From assembly GCF_001277215.2 (NCBI RefSeq), contig NZ_CP013940.1:1736001-1800000 (forward strand): 64,000 nt of DNA, written 5' to 3'. This document shows, one piece after another, positions 22,195 through 30,000 of this stretch. The stretch's first letter is position 1. Every line of letters begins with the position of its first letter. Position numbers and translations under genes: made by a program. The notes under the pieces are model-generated. The model saw only the letters and a list, made by a program, of their open reading frames with translations. It was not told where the DNA came from and ran no database searches. The DNA comes from Cronobacter malonaticus LMG 23826. Its GTDB lineage: Bacteria > Pseudomonadota > Gammaproteobacteria > Enterobacterales > Enterobacteriaceae.

Positions 22195-23400
22195 ATGGCA
22201 ACACCCGCGACATCTTTGCAGGACGCGCAGGCATGGTTTCGTTTCGCCCGGGAGAGAAAACGCAGCCAGCTTGAGGCGTGGGCGGGCGTCGGCGACTGGG
22301 CAAGCCAGATAAGCCATCTGGTGCATATGCTACAGCGCGAGCGCGGCGCGTCCAACATCTGGCTCTGTTCCGGCGGGCAGCTATTCGCGCGCGAGCGCGC
22401 CTTTTGCGTGACGGAGACGGACCAGCGCGCGGCGCAATTTCGCGCGGCGCCTGTGCCGCTTGCCGCCGCGGGCAGCCTGCTTTCCTGGCACATGGCCTGC
22501 GCGCTCTGGCAGCTTGAGCAGTTGCCGGCGTTGCGCGCGCGCATCCTCGCCCGGGAAATTGAACCCGGCGAAGCGATGGAGAGTTTTAATCTGGCGATCC
22601 GACATCTGCTGGATCTGGTGCCGGAGGCGAGTGAAAGCGTGGATGAAGCCTCGCTCGCCCGCGCGCTGACGGCGCTCTACAGTTTTATGCAGGGTAAAGA
22701 GCTGGCGGGCCAGGAGCGCGCCACCGGGGCTATCGGTTTTACGCAAGGCGCGTTCAGCGAGCCGCTGCGCCAGCGGCTGGCGGATCGTATCGACGGCCAG
22801 CAGCGCTGTTTCGAGACGTTTTTATCGCTTGCCAGCGCGGATATTCGCGAGCGTTTCTACCGTCACGGCGAAGCCACGCGCGAGCTTGAGCGGTTGCGGC
22901 GTCTCGCCTGTACGCGGCTGCCAGCCGATGATGACAACCGCGCGCGGGCGGTGCGCTGGTTTGGGCTGCAAACCACGCGGCTCGACGCGCTGCGCGATAT
23001 CGAGGAGGCGTTGATCGCCGCATTGCTGGCGGAGGCCCGCAGGCTTCTGGCGCAGGAGACGCACAGCGAAACACCGGAGGCGGCCCTGGCGCGTCGCGCG
23101 AGCCTGCGAGACGAGCCGCAGACGCCAGCGCTTGAGCGCCATCTTTTGCCGCTGGTGCGCCAGCAGGCCCGCGAGGTGGAATCGCTTACGCGCCAGCTCG
23201 CCTCGCTGCAGGCGAACCTTGAAGAGCGCAAGCTTATCGATCGCGCCAAAAGTTTGTTGATGAGTCATCAGCAGCTCAGCGAAGAGCAGGCGTGGCACCA
23301 GTTGCGCAAGCTCGCAATGGATCAGAATAAACGGATGGTGGAGATTGCCGAAGCGATGCTGGCGGTGGCCCAGCTCTGGCCCGTAACCCCAAAGGAGTAG
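22195..23400 (+). CDS. nasR: Nitrate/nitrite-responsive ANTAR antiterminator NasR
   Basis: A 401-residue protein. The N-terminal two thirds are a helical NIT sensor domain (LVHMLQRERGASNIWLCSGG near residues 41-60 is its hallmark), known to bind nitrate and nitrite. The C-terminus (about 325-395) is an ANTAR RNA-binding domain with LEERKLIDRAKSLLMSHQQL. In Klebsiella NasR, nitrate releases the ANTAR domain to bind the nasF leader and prevent termination. The matching leader lies directly upstream of nasF here. Start ATG 22195 has AGGAG eight bases before it; a second ATG at 22188 is out of frame. It is divergent from ychN with a 71-bp gap. Confidence 0.96.
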   Translation: MATPATSLQDAQAWFRFARERKRSQLEAWAGVGDWASQISHLVHMLQRERGASNIWLCSGGQLFARERAFCVTETDQRAAQFRAAPVPLAAAGSLLSWHMACALWQLEQLPALRARILAREIEPGEAMESFNLAIRHLLDLVPEASESVDEASLARALTALYSFMQGKELAGQERATGAIGFTQGAFSEPLRQRLADRIDGQQRCFETFLSLASADIRERFYRHGEATRELERLRRLACTRLPADDDNRARAVRWFGLQTTRLDALRDIEEALIAALLAEARRLLAQETHSETPEAALARRASLRDEPQTPALERHLLPLVRQQAREVESLTRQLASLQANLEERKLIDRAKSLLMSHQQLSEEQAWHQLRKLAMDQNKRMVEIAEAMLAVAQLWPVTPKE

Positions 23401-23786
23401 CTGCACAGCGAGCGGGCATTTGATGCATGGAAATGGGGCAGAGTGGGGGAATAGCGCGGCGCGTTTCTTCGGATGTCACTGGCGGGTGCGCTGCGCTTAC
23501 CCGCCCTACAATATCGGTCCTCATGTTTTACGTAGGGTGGGTAAGCGCAGCGCACCCACCGCCCCTCCCGATACCCAGGAAAAGAAGGCTTGAGGAGAGG
23601 GTTTTGCTCCGGCTAAAAAATCGGCCTCGCCGTTTCGTCGCAGCTCCGTAGGGTGGATAAGCGTAGCGCACCCACCATCAGGATTACACTTTTTCCTTCA
23701 GGCTGAGGGATATATATACACGACCGGTGAACATGTTCCGTTCGCCATAATCTCACCTTTATATGAGCGCTCCCCTCACGCGAACG

Positions 23787-23818
23787 TGCAAAGGGGGCTC
23801 GCCGCCGCCCCCTTTGCA
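23787..23818. other. Perfect 12-bp hairpin of unknown role
   Basis: TGCAAAGGGGGC (23787-23798) pairs exactly with GCCCCCTTTGCA (23807-23818) around an 8-base loop. A terminator follows 20 bp later, which would fit the 3' part of a small structured RNA or the tail of the nasR message. Confidence 0.5.
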
Positions 23819-23835
23819 ATCCCGGCTCCCGGCGG

Positions 23836-23864
23836 AAAATCGCCCCGTTGGGGCGATTTTTTTT
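23836..23864 (+). terminator. Rho-independent terminator between nasR and nasF
   Basis: An ATCGCCCC/GGGGCGAT stem (23839-23846 with 23850-23857) with a GTT loop is flanked by A's and followed by eight T's in total. It probably ends the nasR transcript or a small RNA in the gap. Confidence 0.85.
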
Positions 23865-23951
23865 AGCCGGAGCAAAACCACCGGATTTGACCATATCTCC
23901 TTTGTAGGGCGGGTAAGCGCAGCGCACCCGCCACGGTACCCACTCTAAAAC

Positions 23952-23968
23952 CTGGCACACCCCTTGCT
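23952..23968 (+). promoter_or_regulatory. Sigma-54 promoter of the nas operon
   Basis: CTGGCACACCCCTTGCT contains the -24 GG (23954-23955) and the -12 GC (23966-23967) with exactly ten bases between them, as the RpoN consensus TGGCAC-N5-TTGC requires. It predicts a start near 23978, about 20 bp before the first leader hairpin. RpoN/NtrC control of nas operons by nitrogen limitation is established in Klebsiella. I did not identify an NtrC site with confidence. Confidence 0.9.
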
Positions 23969-23997
23969 TAATAAATCCTGACAACCATTTCCCGGCA

Positions 23998-24042
23998 GCT
24001 CGCCAACGGCGGCGGGCAGACCGGAAAGGATAAAGGCGTCCT
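23998..24042 (+). promoter_or_regulatory. ANTAR-type dual hexaloop leader element (NasR target)
   Basis: Hairpin 1: GCTCGCC (23998-24004), loop AACGGC, GGCGGGC (24011-24017), seven pairs including one G-U. Hairpin 2: AGGAT (24027-24031), loop AAAGGC, GTCCT (24038-24042). Both loops are six bases with A at position 1 and G at position 4, the known recognition pattern of ANTAR proteins. Hairpin 2 shares bases 24032-24041 with the terminator stem, so the two folds exclude each other, which is the expected antitermination switch. Confidence 0.9.
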
Positions 24043-24076
24043 GCAATGTCTTCGGGCATTGGCGGACGCCTTTTTT
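24032..24076 (+). terminator. Leader terminator (attenuator) of nasF
   Basis: The stem AAAGGCGTCC (24032-24041) pairs with GGACGCCTTT (24064-24073), above it CAATGTC pairs with GGCATTG, closed by a UUCG tetraloop (24051-24054). A T-run follows and ATG of nasF comes at 24093. It is the default stop when NasR is inactive. Confidence 0.92.
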
Positions 24077-24092
24077 ATTTTCAGGAGCAGCC

Positions 24093-25343
24093 ATGAGCGA
24101 TTCATCCTTTTCTCTTTCCCGCCGCCGCTTATTGCAGGCCGGAGCCGCGCTTAGCGGCGCGATGTTGTTACCGGGGCTGATGGGCAGCGTCTGGGCCGCG
24201 GGATCTGACAAACCCGAGCTCAACACCGTACGCGTCGGTTTTATTCCGCTCACCGACTGCGCGCCGGTGGTGATGGCCGCGCTGAAAGGCTTCGATAAAA
24301 AATATGGCATCCGCATTCAGCCCAGCAAAGAGGCGAGCTGGGCGGCGGTGCGCGACAAACTGGTCTCCGGCGAGCTCGACGCCGCCCATGCGCTCTACGG
24401 GCTCATCTACGGGCTGGAACTCGGCATCGCCGGTAAAGCACAGCCGATGGCGACCCTGATGACGCTCAACCAGAACGGCCAGGCGATTACGCTCAGCGCC
24501 GATCTCCTGGAGAAAGGCATCACCACGCCCGACGCGCTGCAAAAGCTGATTGCCGCAAGCGAGCCTGGCGCTTACACCTTCGCCCACACCTTTCCGACCG
24601 GCACCCACGCCATGTGGCTCTACTACTGGCTGGCGGCGGCGGGCATCCATCCTTTTAACGATGTACGCACCGTCGTGGTGCCGCCGCCGCAAATGGTGAT
24701 GAACATGCGCATCGGCAACATGGTCGGCTTCTGCGTCGGCGAGCCGTGGAACGCCCGCGCCATCAACGACCGCATCGGTTTTACCGCCGCCACGTCGCAG
24801 TCCATCTTCCCGGATCACCCGGAAAAAGTGCTTGGCACCCGCCGCCTGTGGGTGGACCAGCACCCGCACACCGCCCGTGCGCTCACCGCCGCCGTGCTGG
24901 AGGCCGCCCGCTGGATAGACGCCTCGGACGATAACCGCCGAGAAACCGCGCAGGTGCTGGCGAAACGCGCGTATCTCAACACCAAAGTGCAATACCTCAC
25001 GCCGCGCATGCTCGGCGAGTACGACGACGGCGCAGGAAAGCGCTGGAAAGATGACCATGCCATGCGCTTCTTCCGCGACGGCGAAGTGAGCTACCCGTGG
25101 CACTCAGACGGCATGTGGTTCTTAACGCAGTTCCGCCGCTGGGGGGTATTGAAAACCGATCCGGACTACGCGGCTATCGCCGCCCGCATCAACCGCACCG
25201 ACATCTATCAACAGGCCGCAGCGGCGGTGGGCGGCGTCGCGCTGCCCGCGTCAACGTGGCGGACGAGCCGTCTGATGGACGGCAGCGTATGGGACGGGCG
25301 CGATCCCGCCGCGTATGCCGCCAGTTTTGCCATGAAACGTTAA
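24093..25343 (+). CDS. nasF: ABC nitrate transporter, periplasmic substrate-binding protein
   Basis: A 416-residue protein of the NrtA/NasF family. The N-terminus SRRRLLQAGAALSGAML is a twin-arginine type signal ending near VWAAG (about residue 36), so it is exported folded. The mature domain begins VRVGFIPLTDCAPVVMA and includes TFPTGTHAMWLYYWLAAAGI and GEPWNARAI, typical of the nitrate-binding fold. It is the first gene of nasFEDCBA, after the leader attenuator; GGAG precedes ATG 24093 by seven bases. It delivers nitrate to NasE/NasD. Confidence 0.96.
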   Translation: MSDSSFSLSRRRLLQAGAALSGAMLLPGLMGSVWAAGSDKPELNTVRVGFIPLTDCAPVVMAALKGFDKKYGIRIQPSKEASWAAVRDKLVSGELDAAHALYGLIYGLELGIAGKAQPMATLMTLNQNGQAITLSADLLEKGITTPDALQKLIAASEPGAYTFAHTFPTGTHAMWLYYWLAAAGIHPFNDVRTVVVPPPQMVMNMRIGNMVGFCVGEPWNARAINDRIGFTAATSQSIFPDHPEKVLGTRRLWVDQHPHTARALTAAVLEAARWIDASDDNRRETAQVLAKRAYLNTKVQYLTPRMLGEYDDGAGKRWKDDHAMRFFRDGEVSYPWHSDGMWFLTQFRRWGVLKTDPDYAAIAARINRTDIYQQAAAAVGGVALPASTWRTSRLMDGSVWDGRDPAAYAASFAMKR

Positions 25344-25352
25344 GGGGAAACC

Positions 25353-26234
25353 ATGAAAGAGCGTAAACAGACCGTGAGCGCGGTGCCTGAACAGCCCGCC
25401 GGTGAAGTGATAGTGATGCCCCGCGTGGCGGTGCGTAAACGCCGCACGCCGCTCGCGGCCACGGTAAACGCGCTGCTGGCCCGCGTGGTGCCGGCCATTC
25501 TTGGCCTGGCGCTGTTGGTCATTGCCTGGCAAATCGCGGCCGTCAGCAGTAAAGGCTTTCCGACGCCGCTCAGCACGCTCGACTCGGCGCTGACGCTGTT
25601 CGCCGACCCGTTCTACAACGAAGGGCCGAACGATCAGGGCATCGGCTGGAATGTGCTGGCCTCGCTCAGCCGAGTGGCTGTGGGCTTCGGGCTGGCGGCG
25701 CTGGTGGGGATCCCGCTGGGTTTTCTGATTGGTCGTTTTACCTTTCTCGGGCGCATGTTTAATCCGCTCATCGCGCTCCTGCGCCCGGTCAGCCCGCTTG
25801 CCTGGCTGCCTATCGGCCTGCTGCTGTTTCAGAAGGCCGAGCCCGCCTCCAGCTGGACCATTTTCATCTGCTCTATCTGGCCGATGGTCATCAACACCGC
25901 CGAAGGGGTGAAGCGCATCCCGGAGGACTACCTCAACGTGGCGCGGGTATTACAGCTCTCCGAATGGACCGTCATGCGCCGCATTCTCTTTCCGGCGGTG
26001 CTGCCCGCGGTGCTTACCGGCGTGCGGCTCTCCATCGGCATCGCCTGGCTGGTGATCGTCGCCGCCGAAATGCTCACCGGCGGCCTCGGCATCGGCTTCT
26101 GGATCTGGAACGAGTGGAACAACCTCAACGTGGAAAACATTCTCATCGCCATCGTCATTATCGGCGTGGTGGGGCTGTTGCTGGAGCAGGGGCTGATGCT
26201 TATCGCCCGCCGCTTTAGCTGGCAGGACAAATAA
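25353..26234 (+). CDS. nasE: ABC nitrate transporter, permease
   Basis: A 293-residue inner-membrane permease with about six segments after a positively charged N-terminus. The EAA-type coupling loop is EDYLNVARVLQLSEWTVMRR followed by ILFPAVLPAVLTGVRLSIG (about residues 190-230), which contacts the ATPase. It matches NrtB/NasE. It lies 9 bp after nasF and 9 bp before nasD. Confidence 0.96.
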   Translation: MKERKQTVSAVPEQPAGEVIVMPRVAVRKRRTPLAATVNALLARVVPAILGLALLVIAWQIAAVSSKGFPTPLSTLDSALTLFADPFYNEGPNDQGIGWNVLASLSRVAVGFGLAALVGIPLGFLIGRFTFLGRMFNPLIALLRPVSPLAWLPIGLLLFQKAEPASSWTIFICSIWPMVINTAEGVKRIPEDYLNVARVLQLSEWTVMRRILFPAVLPAVLTGVRLSIGIAWLVIVAAEMLTGGLGIGFWIWNEWNNLNVENILIAIVIIGVVGLLLEQGLMLIARRFSWQDK

Positions 26235-26243
26235 GGAGCGAAC

Positions 26244-27032
26244 ATGAAACCGATCATTCAGGTACAGAACGTCAGTCAGCGCTTCAACACCGCCAGCGGC
26301 GAGTTCCTGGCGCTGCAAAATGTCAGTTTCGACATCAACGCGGGCGAAACCGTGAGTCTTATCGGCCACTCCGGCTGCGGCAAATCGACGCTGCTCAATC
26401 TTATCGCGGGCATCACGCTGCCGAGCGAGGGCGGGCTGCTGTGCGATAACCGCGAAATCGCCGGGCCTGGCCCGGAGCGCGCCGTGGTGTTTCAGAACCA
26501 CTCGCTGCTGCCCTGGCTCACCTGCTTTGACAATGTGGCGCTGGCGGTGGATCAGGTGTTTCGCAAAACCATGGATAAAGCGCAGCGCCGGGAGTGGATT
26601 ATTCACAACCTGGAGCGGGTGCAGATGGGACACGCGCTCAACAAACGCCCCGGCGAGATCTCCGGCGGCATGAAGCAGCGCGTCGGCATTGCCCGCGCGC
26701 TGGCGATGAAACCGAAAGTGCTGCTGATGGACGAACCGTTCGGCGCGCTCGATGCGCTGACCCGCGCGCATTTACAGGATGCCGTGATGCACATCCAGCA
26801 GGAGCTTAACACCACCATTGTGCTGATTACGCATGACGTGGACGAGGCGGTGCTGCTCTCCGACCGCGTGCTGATGATGACCAACGGCCCGGCGGCGACG
26901 GTGGGCGAGACGCTGGAGGTGAATCTGCCGCGCCCGCGCAACCGGGTGCAGCTCGCCGACGACAGCCGCTATCACCAGATGCGTCAGCAGATCCTGCATT
27001 TCCTCTACGAAAAGCAGCCGAAAGCGGCGTAA
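26244..27032 (+). CDS. nasD: ABC nitrate transporter, ATPase
   Basis: A 262-residue nucleotide-binding protein. Walker A is GHSGCGKSTLLN (about residues 42-53), the Q-loop VVFQNHSLLPWLT, the signature ISGGMKQRVGIARALA, Walker B VLLMDEPFGALD and the switch His in VLITHDVDEAV. The fold and gene order match NrtD/NasD. The stop TAAGGAG provides the ribosome site for the next gene. Confidence 0.96.
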   Translation: MKPIIQVQNVSQRFNTASGEFLALQNVSFDINAGETVSLIGHSGCGKSTLLNLIAGITLPSEGGLLCDNREIAGPGPERAVVFQNHSLLPWLTCFDNVALAVDQVFRKTMDKAQRREWIIHNLERVQMGHALNKRPGEISGGMKQRVGIARALAMKPKVLLMDEPFGALDALTRAHLQDAVMHIQQELNTTIVLITHDVDEAVLLSDRVLMMTNGPAATVGETLEVNLPRPRNRVQLADDSRYHQMRQQILHFLYEKQPKAA

Positions 27033-27041
27033 GGAGCGGCG

Positions 27042-30000
27042 ATGGCGCAACGACTGGTGATTATCGGCAACGGCATGGCGGCGGTGCGTCTGGTGGAGCA
27101 ACTGCTGGCGCGCGCGCCGGAGCGCTTCGCCATCACGCTTATCGGCGATGAACCGTTGCTCCCTTATAACCGCATTCTGCTCTCGCCGGTGCTGGGGGGC
27201 GAAAAGCCTGCCGCGCAGACGCAGCTGCACGAGGCGTCATGGTATTCACGTTACGGTGTCACGTTATTAACTGGTGAGCGGGCGCTGGCGGTGGATCTAA
27301 CCGCGCGCACCGTCACCACCGCGGCGCGCACGCTGTCCTGGGATGAACTGGTGTTCGCCACCGGCTCGACGCCGTTTATTCCGCCTATTGAGGGCAGCAA
27401 GCTGCCGCACGTACGCGCCTTTCGCACGCTGGCGGATGTCGGGGCGCTTCTCGCGACGCCCGGCCCCGCCGTGGTGCTGGGCGGCGGCCTGCTTGGGGTG
27501 GAAGCGGCCGCGGCGCTTGCCCGACAGGGCGCGGCGATGACGCTGGTGCATCGTCACCCGTGGCTGATGGAGCAGCAACTGGATGCGCAGGCGGGCGAGT
27601 GGCTCGCCGAAAGCCTGCGCGCGCGCCACATTCGCGTGGTGACCGGCAGCGGCATCACGCGTATTACGCCAGATGACGTCACGCTCGCCTGCGGCGAAAC
27701 CGTCGCGGCGCAGCGGGTAGTGATCGCCACCGGCGTGCGTCCGGCCATTACGCTGGCGCAGTCCGCCGGGCTCGCTTGTCAGCGCGGCATTGTGGTGGAT
27801 GGCACGCTGCACGCCTCGCACCCGGCGGTAAGCGCCATCGGCGAGTGCTGCGAAATCAACGCGCAGACGTGGGGGCTGGTGGCGCCCTGTCTGCAACAGG
27901 CGGACGTGCTGGCGGCGAGGCTCTGCGGCGAGACGGCGCGCTTTGGTTATGAGGAAAAAGGCACGCGGCTCAAAGTCACCGGTATCGCGGTTTTCAGCGC
28001 GGGCGCGGTGACGCCCGGCCCGCAGGCGCAGACGCTGATAAGCCTCGACCCAATAGCCCGCCATTATCGCCGCCTGATTATTGAGGGCGGCAGGCTCACC
28101 GGCGTGCTGCTGTATGGCGATACCGACAGCGCCGGCGCGCTGATGAATCACTTCGGGCAGCCGCTGCGCGCCAGCGCCGGGCTGCTGTTTGATGAAACCG
28201 ATGAAACGCAGCCCGCGGCTGCAGGATATGACACGATGACAAAACAAACTCTGGTGGTCGTGGGCCACGGCATGGTTGGGCACCATTTTCTGGAGCAGTG
28301 CGTCAGCGCCGGGCTGCATGAGCGCTTTCATATCATCGTCTTTGGCGAAGAGCACCACGCGGCCTACGATCGCGTGCATCTCTCGGAATATTTCGCGGGG
28401 CGCAGCGCGCAGTCGCTCTCGATGGTGCAGGGCGATTTCTTCGCGCAGACGGGCATTGAACTACGCACCGGCTGTCAGATTGTGGCGCTGGATCGCGCGC
28501 GGCAGATCGTGCGCGACGCGCAGGGCCACGAGACGCATTTCGACCAACTGGTGCTCGCCACCGGCTCCTGGCCGTTTGTCCCGCCCGTACCGGGTCGCGA
28601 CCTGCCGGGCTGTTTCGTCTACCGCACGCTTGACGATCTTGATGCCATCCGCGAGCGCGCGCAGCACGCCACGCGCGGCGTGGTGGTGGGCGGCGGCCTG
28701 CTGGGGCTTGAGGCGGCGAATGCCCTTAAACAACTGGGGCTGAAAACGCATGTCGTGGAGTTTGCGCCGGGGCTGATGGCGGTGCAGCTTGATGCGCCAG
28801 GCGCTGCGATGCTGCGCGAGAAAATCGAGGCGCTGGACGTCAGCGTGCATACCAGCAAATCCACCACCGCGATTGTGGAAGAAAATGGCGGCCTGACGAT
28901 GCAGTTTGCCGATGGCGACAGCCTGCATACCGATCTGATTGTCTTTTCGGCGGGCATTCGCCCGCAGGACAGTCTTGCGAAGTCGGCGGGGCTCATGATT
29001 GGCGAGCGCGGCGGCATTGTGATTGACGACCAGTGCCGCACCAGCGACGCGCCTATTTTCGCCATCGGCGAATGCGCGCTGTGGGAGAACAAAATTTTCG
29101 GGCTGGTGGCGCCCGGTTATCAGATGGCGCGGGTCGTCGCGGCGACGCTTGCGGGCGAGACGGCGGCATTCCGCGGCGCGGACATGAGCACCAAACTGAA
29201 GCTGCTTGGCGTCGAGGTCGCGTCGTTTGGCGACGCGCACGGACGCACGCCGGGTAGCCAGAGCTATCAGTGGACCCACGGGCCGAAGCAGATCTACAAG
29301 AAAATCGTCGTTTCGGCAGACGGCAAAACGCTGCTCGGCGGCGTGCTGGTGGGCGACAGCAGCGAATACGCCACGCTGCTACAGATGATGCTCAACGGCA
29401 TGGCGCTCCCCGCCGAGCCGGAGACGCTGATCCTGCCCGCCAGCAGCGGCGCGCCTGCGAAAGGGCTCGGTGTGGCGGCGCTGCCGGAAAGCGCGCAGAT
29501 CTGTTCGTGCCACAACGTCAGCAAGGCGGATATTTGCGCGGCGGTGTCGGGGGGCGCAGGCGATATGGGCGCGGTGAAAAGCTGCACCAGAGCGGCGACC
29601 GGCTGCGGCGGCTGTAGCGCGCTGGTTAAACAGGTGATGGAATATCAGCTTGAGCAGCAGGGCGTAACGGTCAAAAAAGATATCTGCGAACACTTTGCGT
29701 ATTCGCGCCAGGAGATTTATCACCTCGTGCGCGTTAATCATATCCGCACGTTTGACCAGCTTATCAGCCGCTACGGCCAGGGCCACGGCTGCGAAATCTG
29801 TAAACCGCTGGTCGGCTCGGTGCTGGCGTCGTGCTGGAATGAATACCTGCTGAAACCGGCGCATCTGCCGCTCCAGGACACCAACGATCGCTACTTCGCC
29901 AATATCCAGAAAGACGGCACCTACTCGATCGTCCCGCGGATGGCGGCGGGCGAAGTGACGCCGGACGGGCTTATCGCCATCGGCCAGATAGCCAAACGCT

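Larger units (their letters stand above)
23601..23879. repeat. 24-26 bp inverted repeats bracketing a 279-bp segment
   Basis: The left arm at 23601-23624 (GGTTTTGCTCCGGCT, then A-run, then TCG) is the reverse complement of the right arm at 23854-23879 (CGA, T-run, AGCCGGAGCAAAACC), except that the homopolymer is 6 in one and 8 in the other. Inside lie one short palindromic repeat, a perfect 12-bp hairpin and a terminator. No open frame is convincing and I see no target-site duplication. It could be a non-autonomous mobile element or two copies of a terminator tail. Confidence 0.6.
23481..23932. repeat. Second cluster of the short palindromic repeats
   Basis: Copies at 23481-23509 (inverted), 23532-23560, 23648-23676 and 23904-23932. 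The first and last have GGCGGGT/ACCCGCC arms and the second has GGTGGGT/ACCCACC arms, so the pairing is kept by paired changes. The third has a one-arm change (GGTGGAT). They lie between nasR and the nasF promoter. They match the 16.6-16.8 kb family. Confidence 0.9.

Noticed and set aside
23613..24059. Minus-strand frame of 148 codons between nasR and nasF
   Set aside because: It crosses two palindromic repeats, a terminator and the nas leader. The peptide has repeated fragments from those repeats and no domain.
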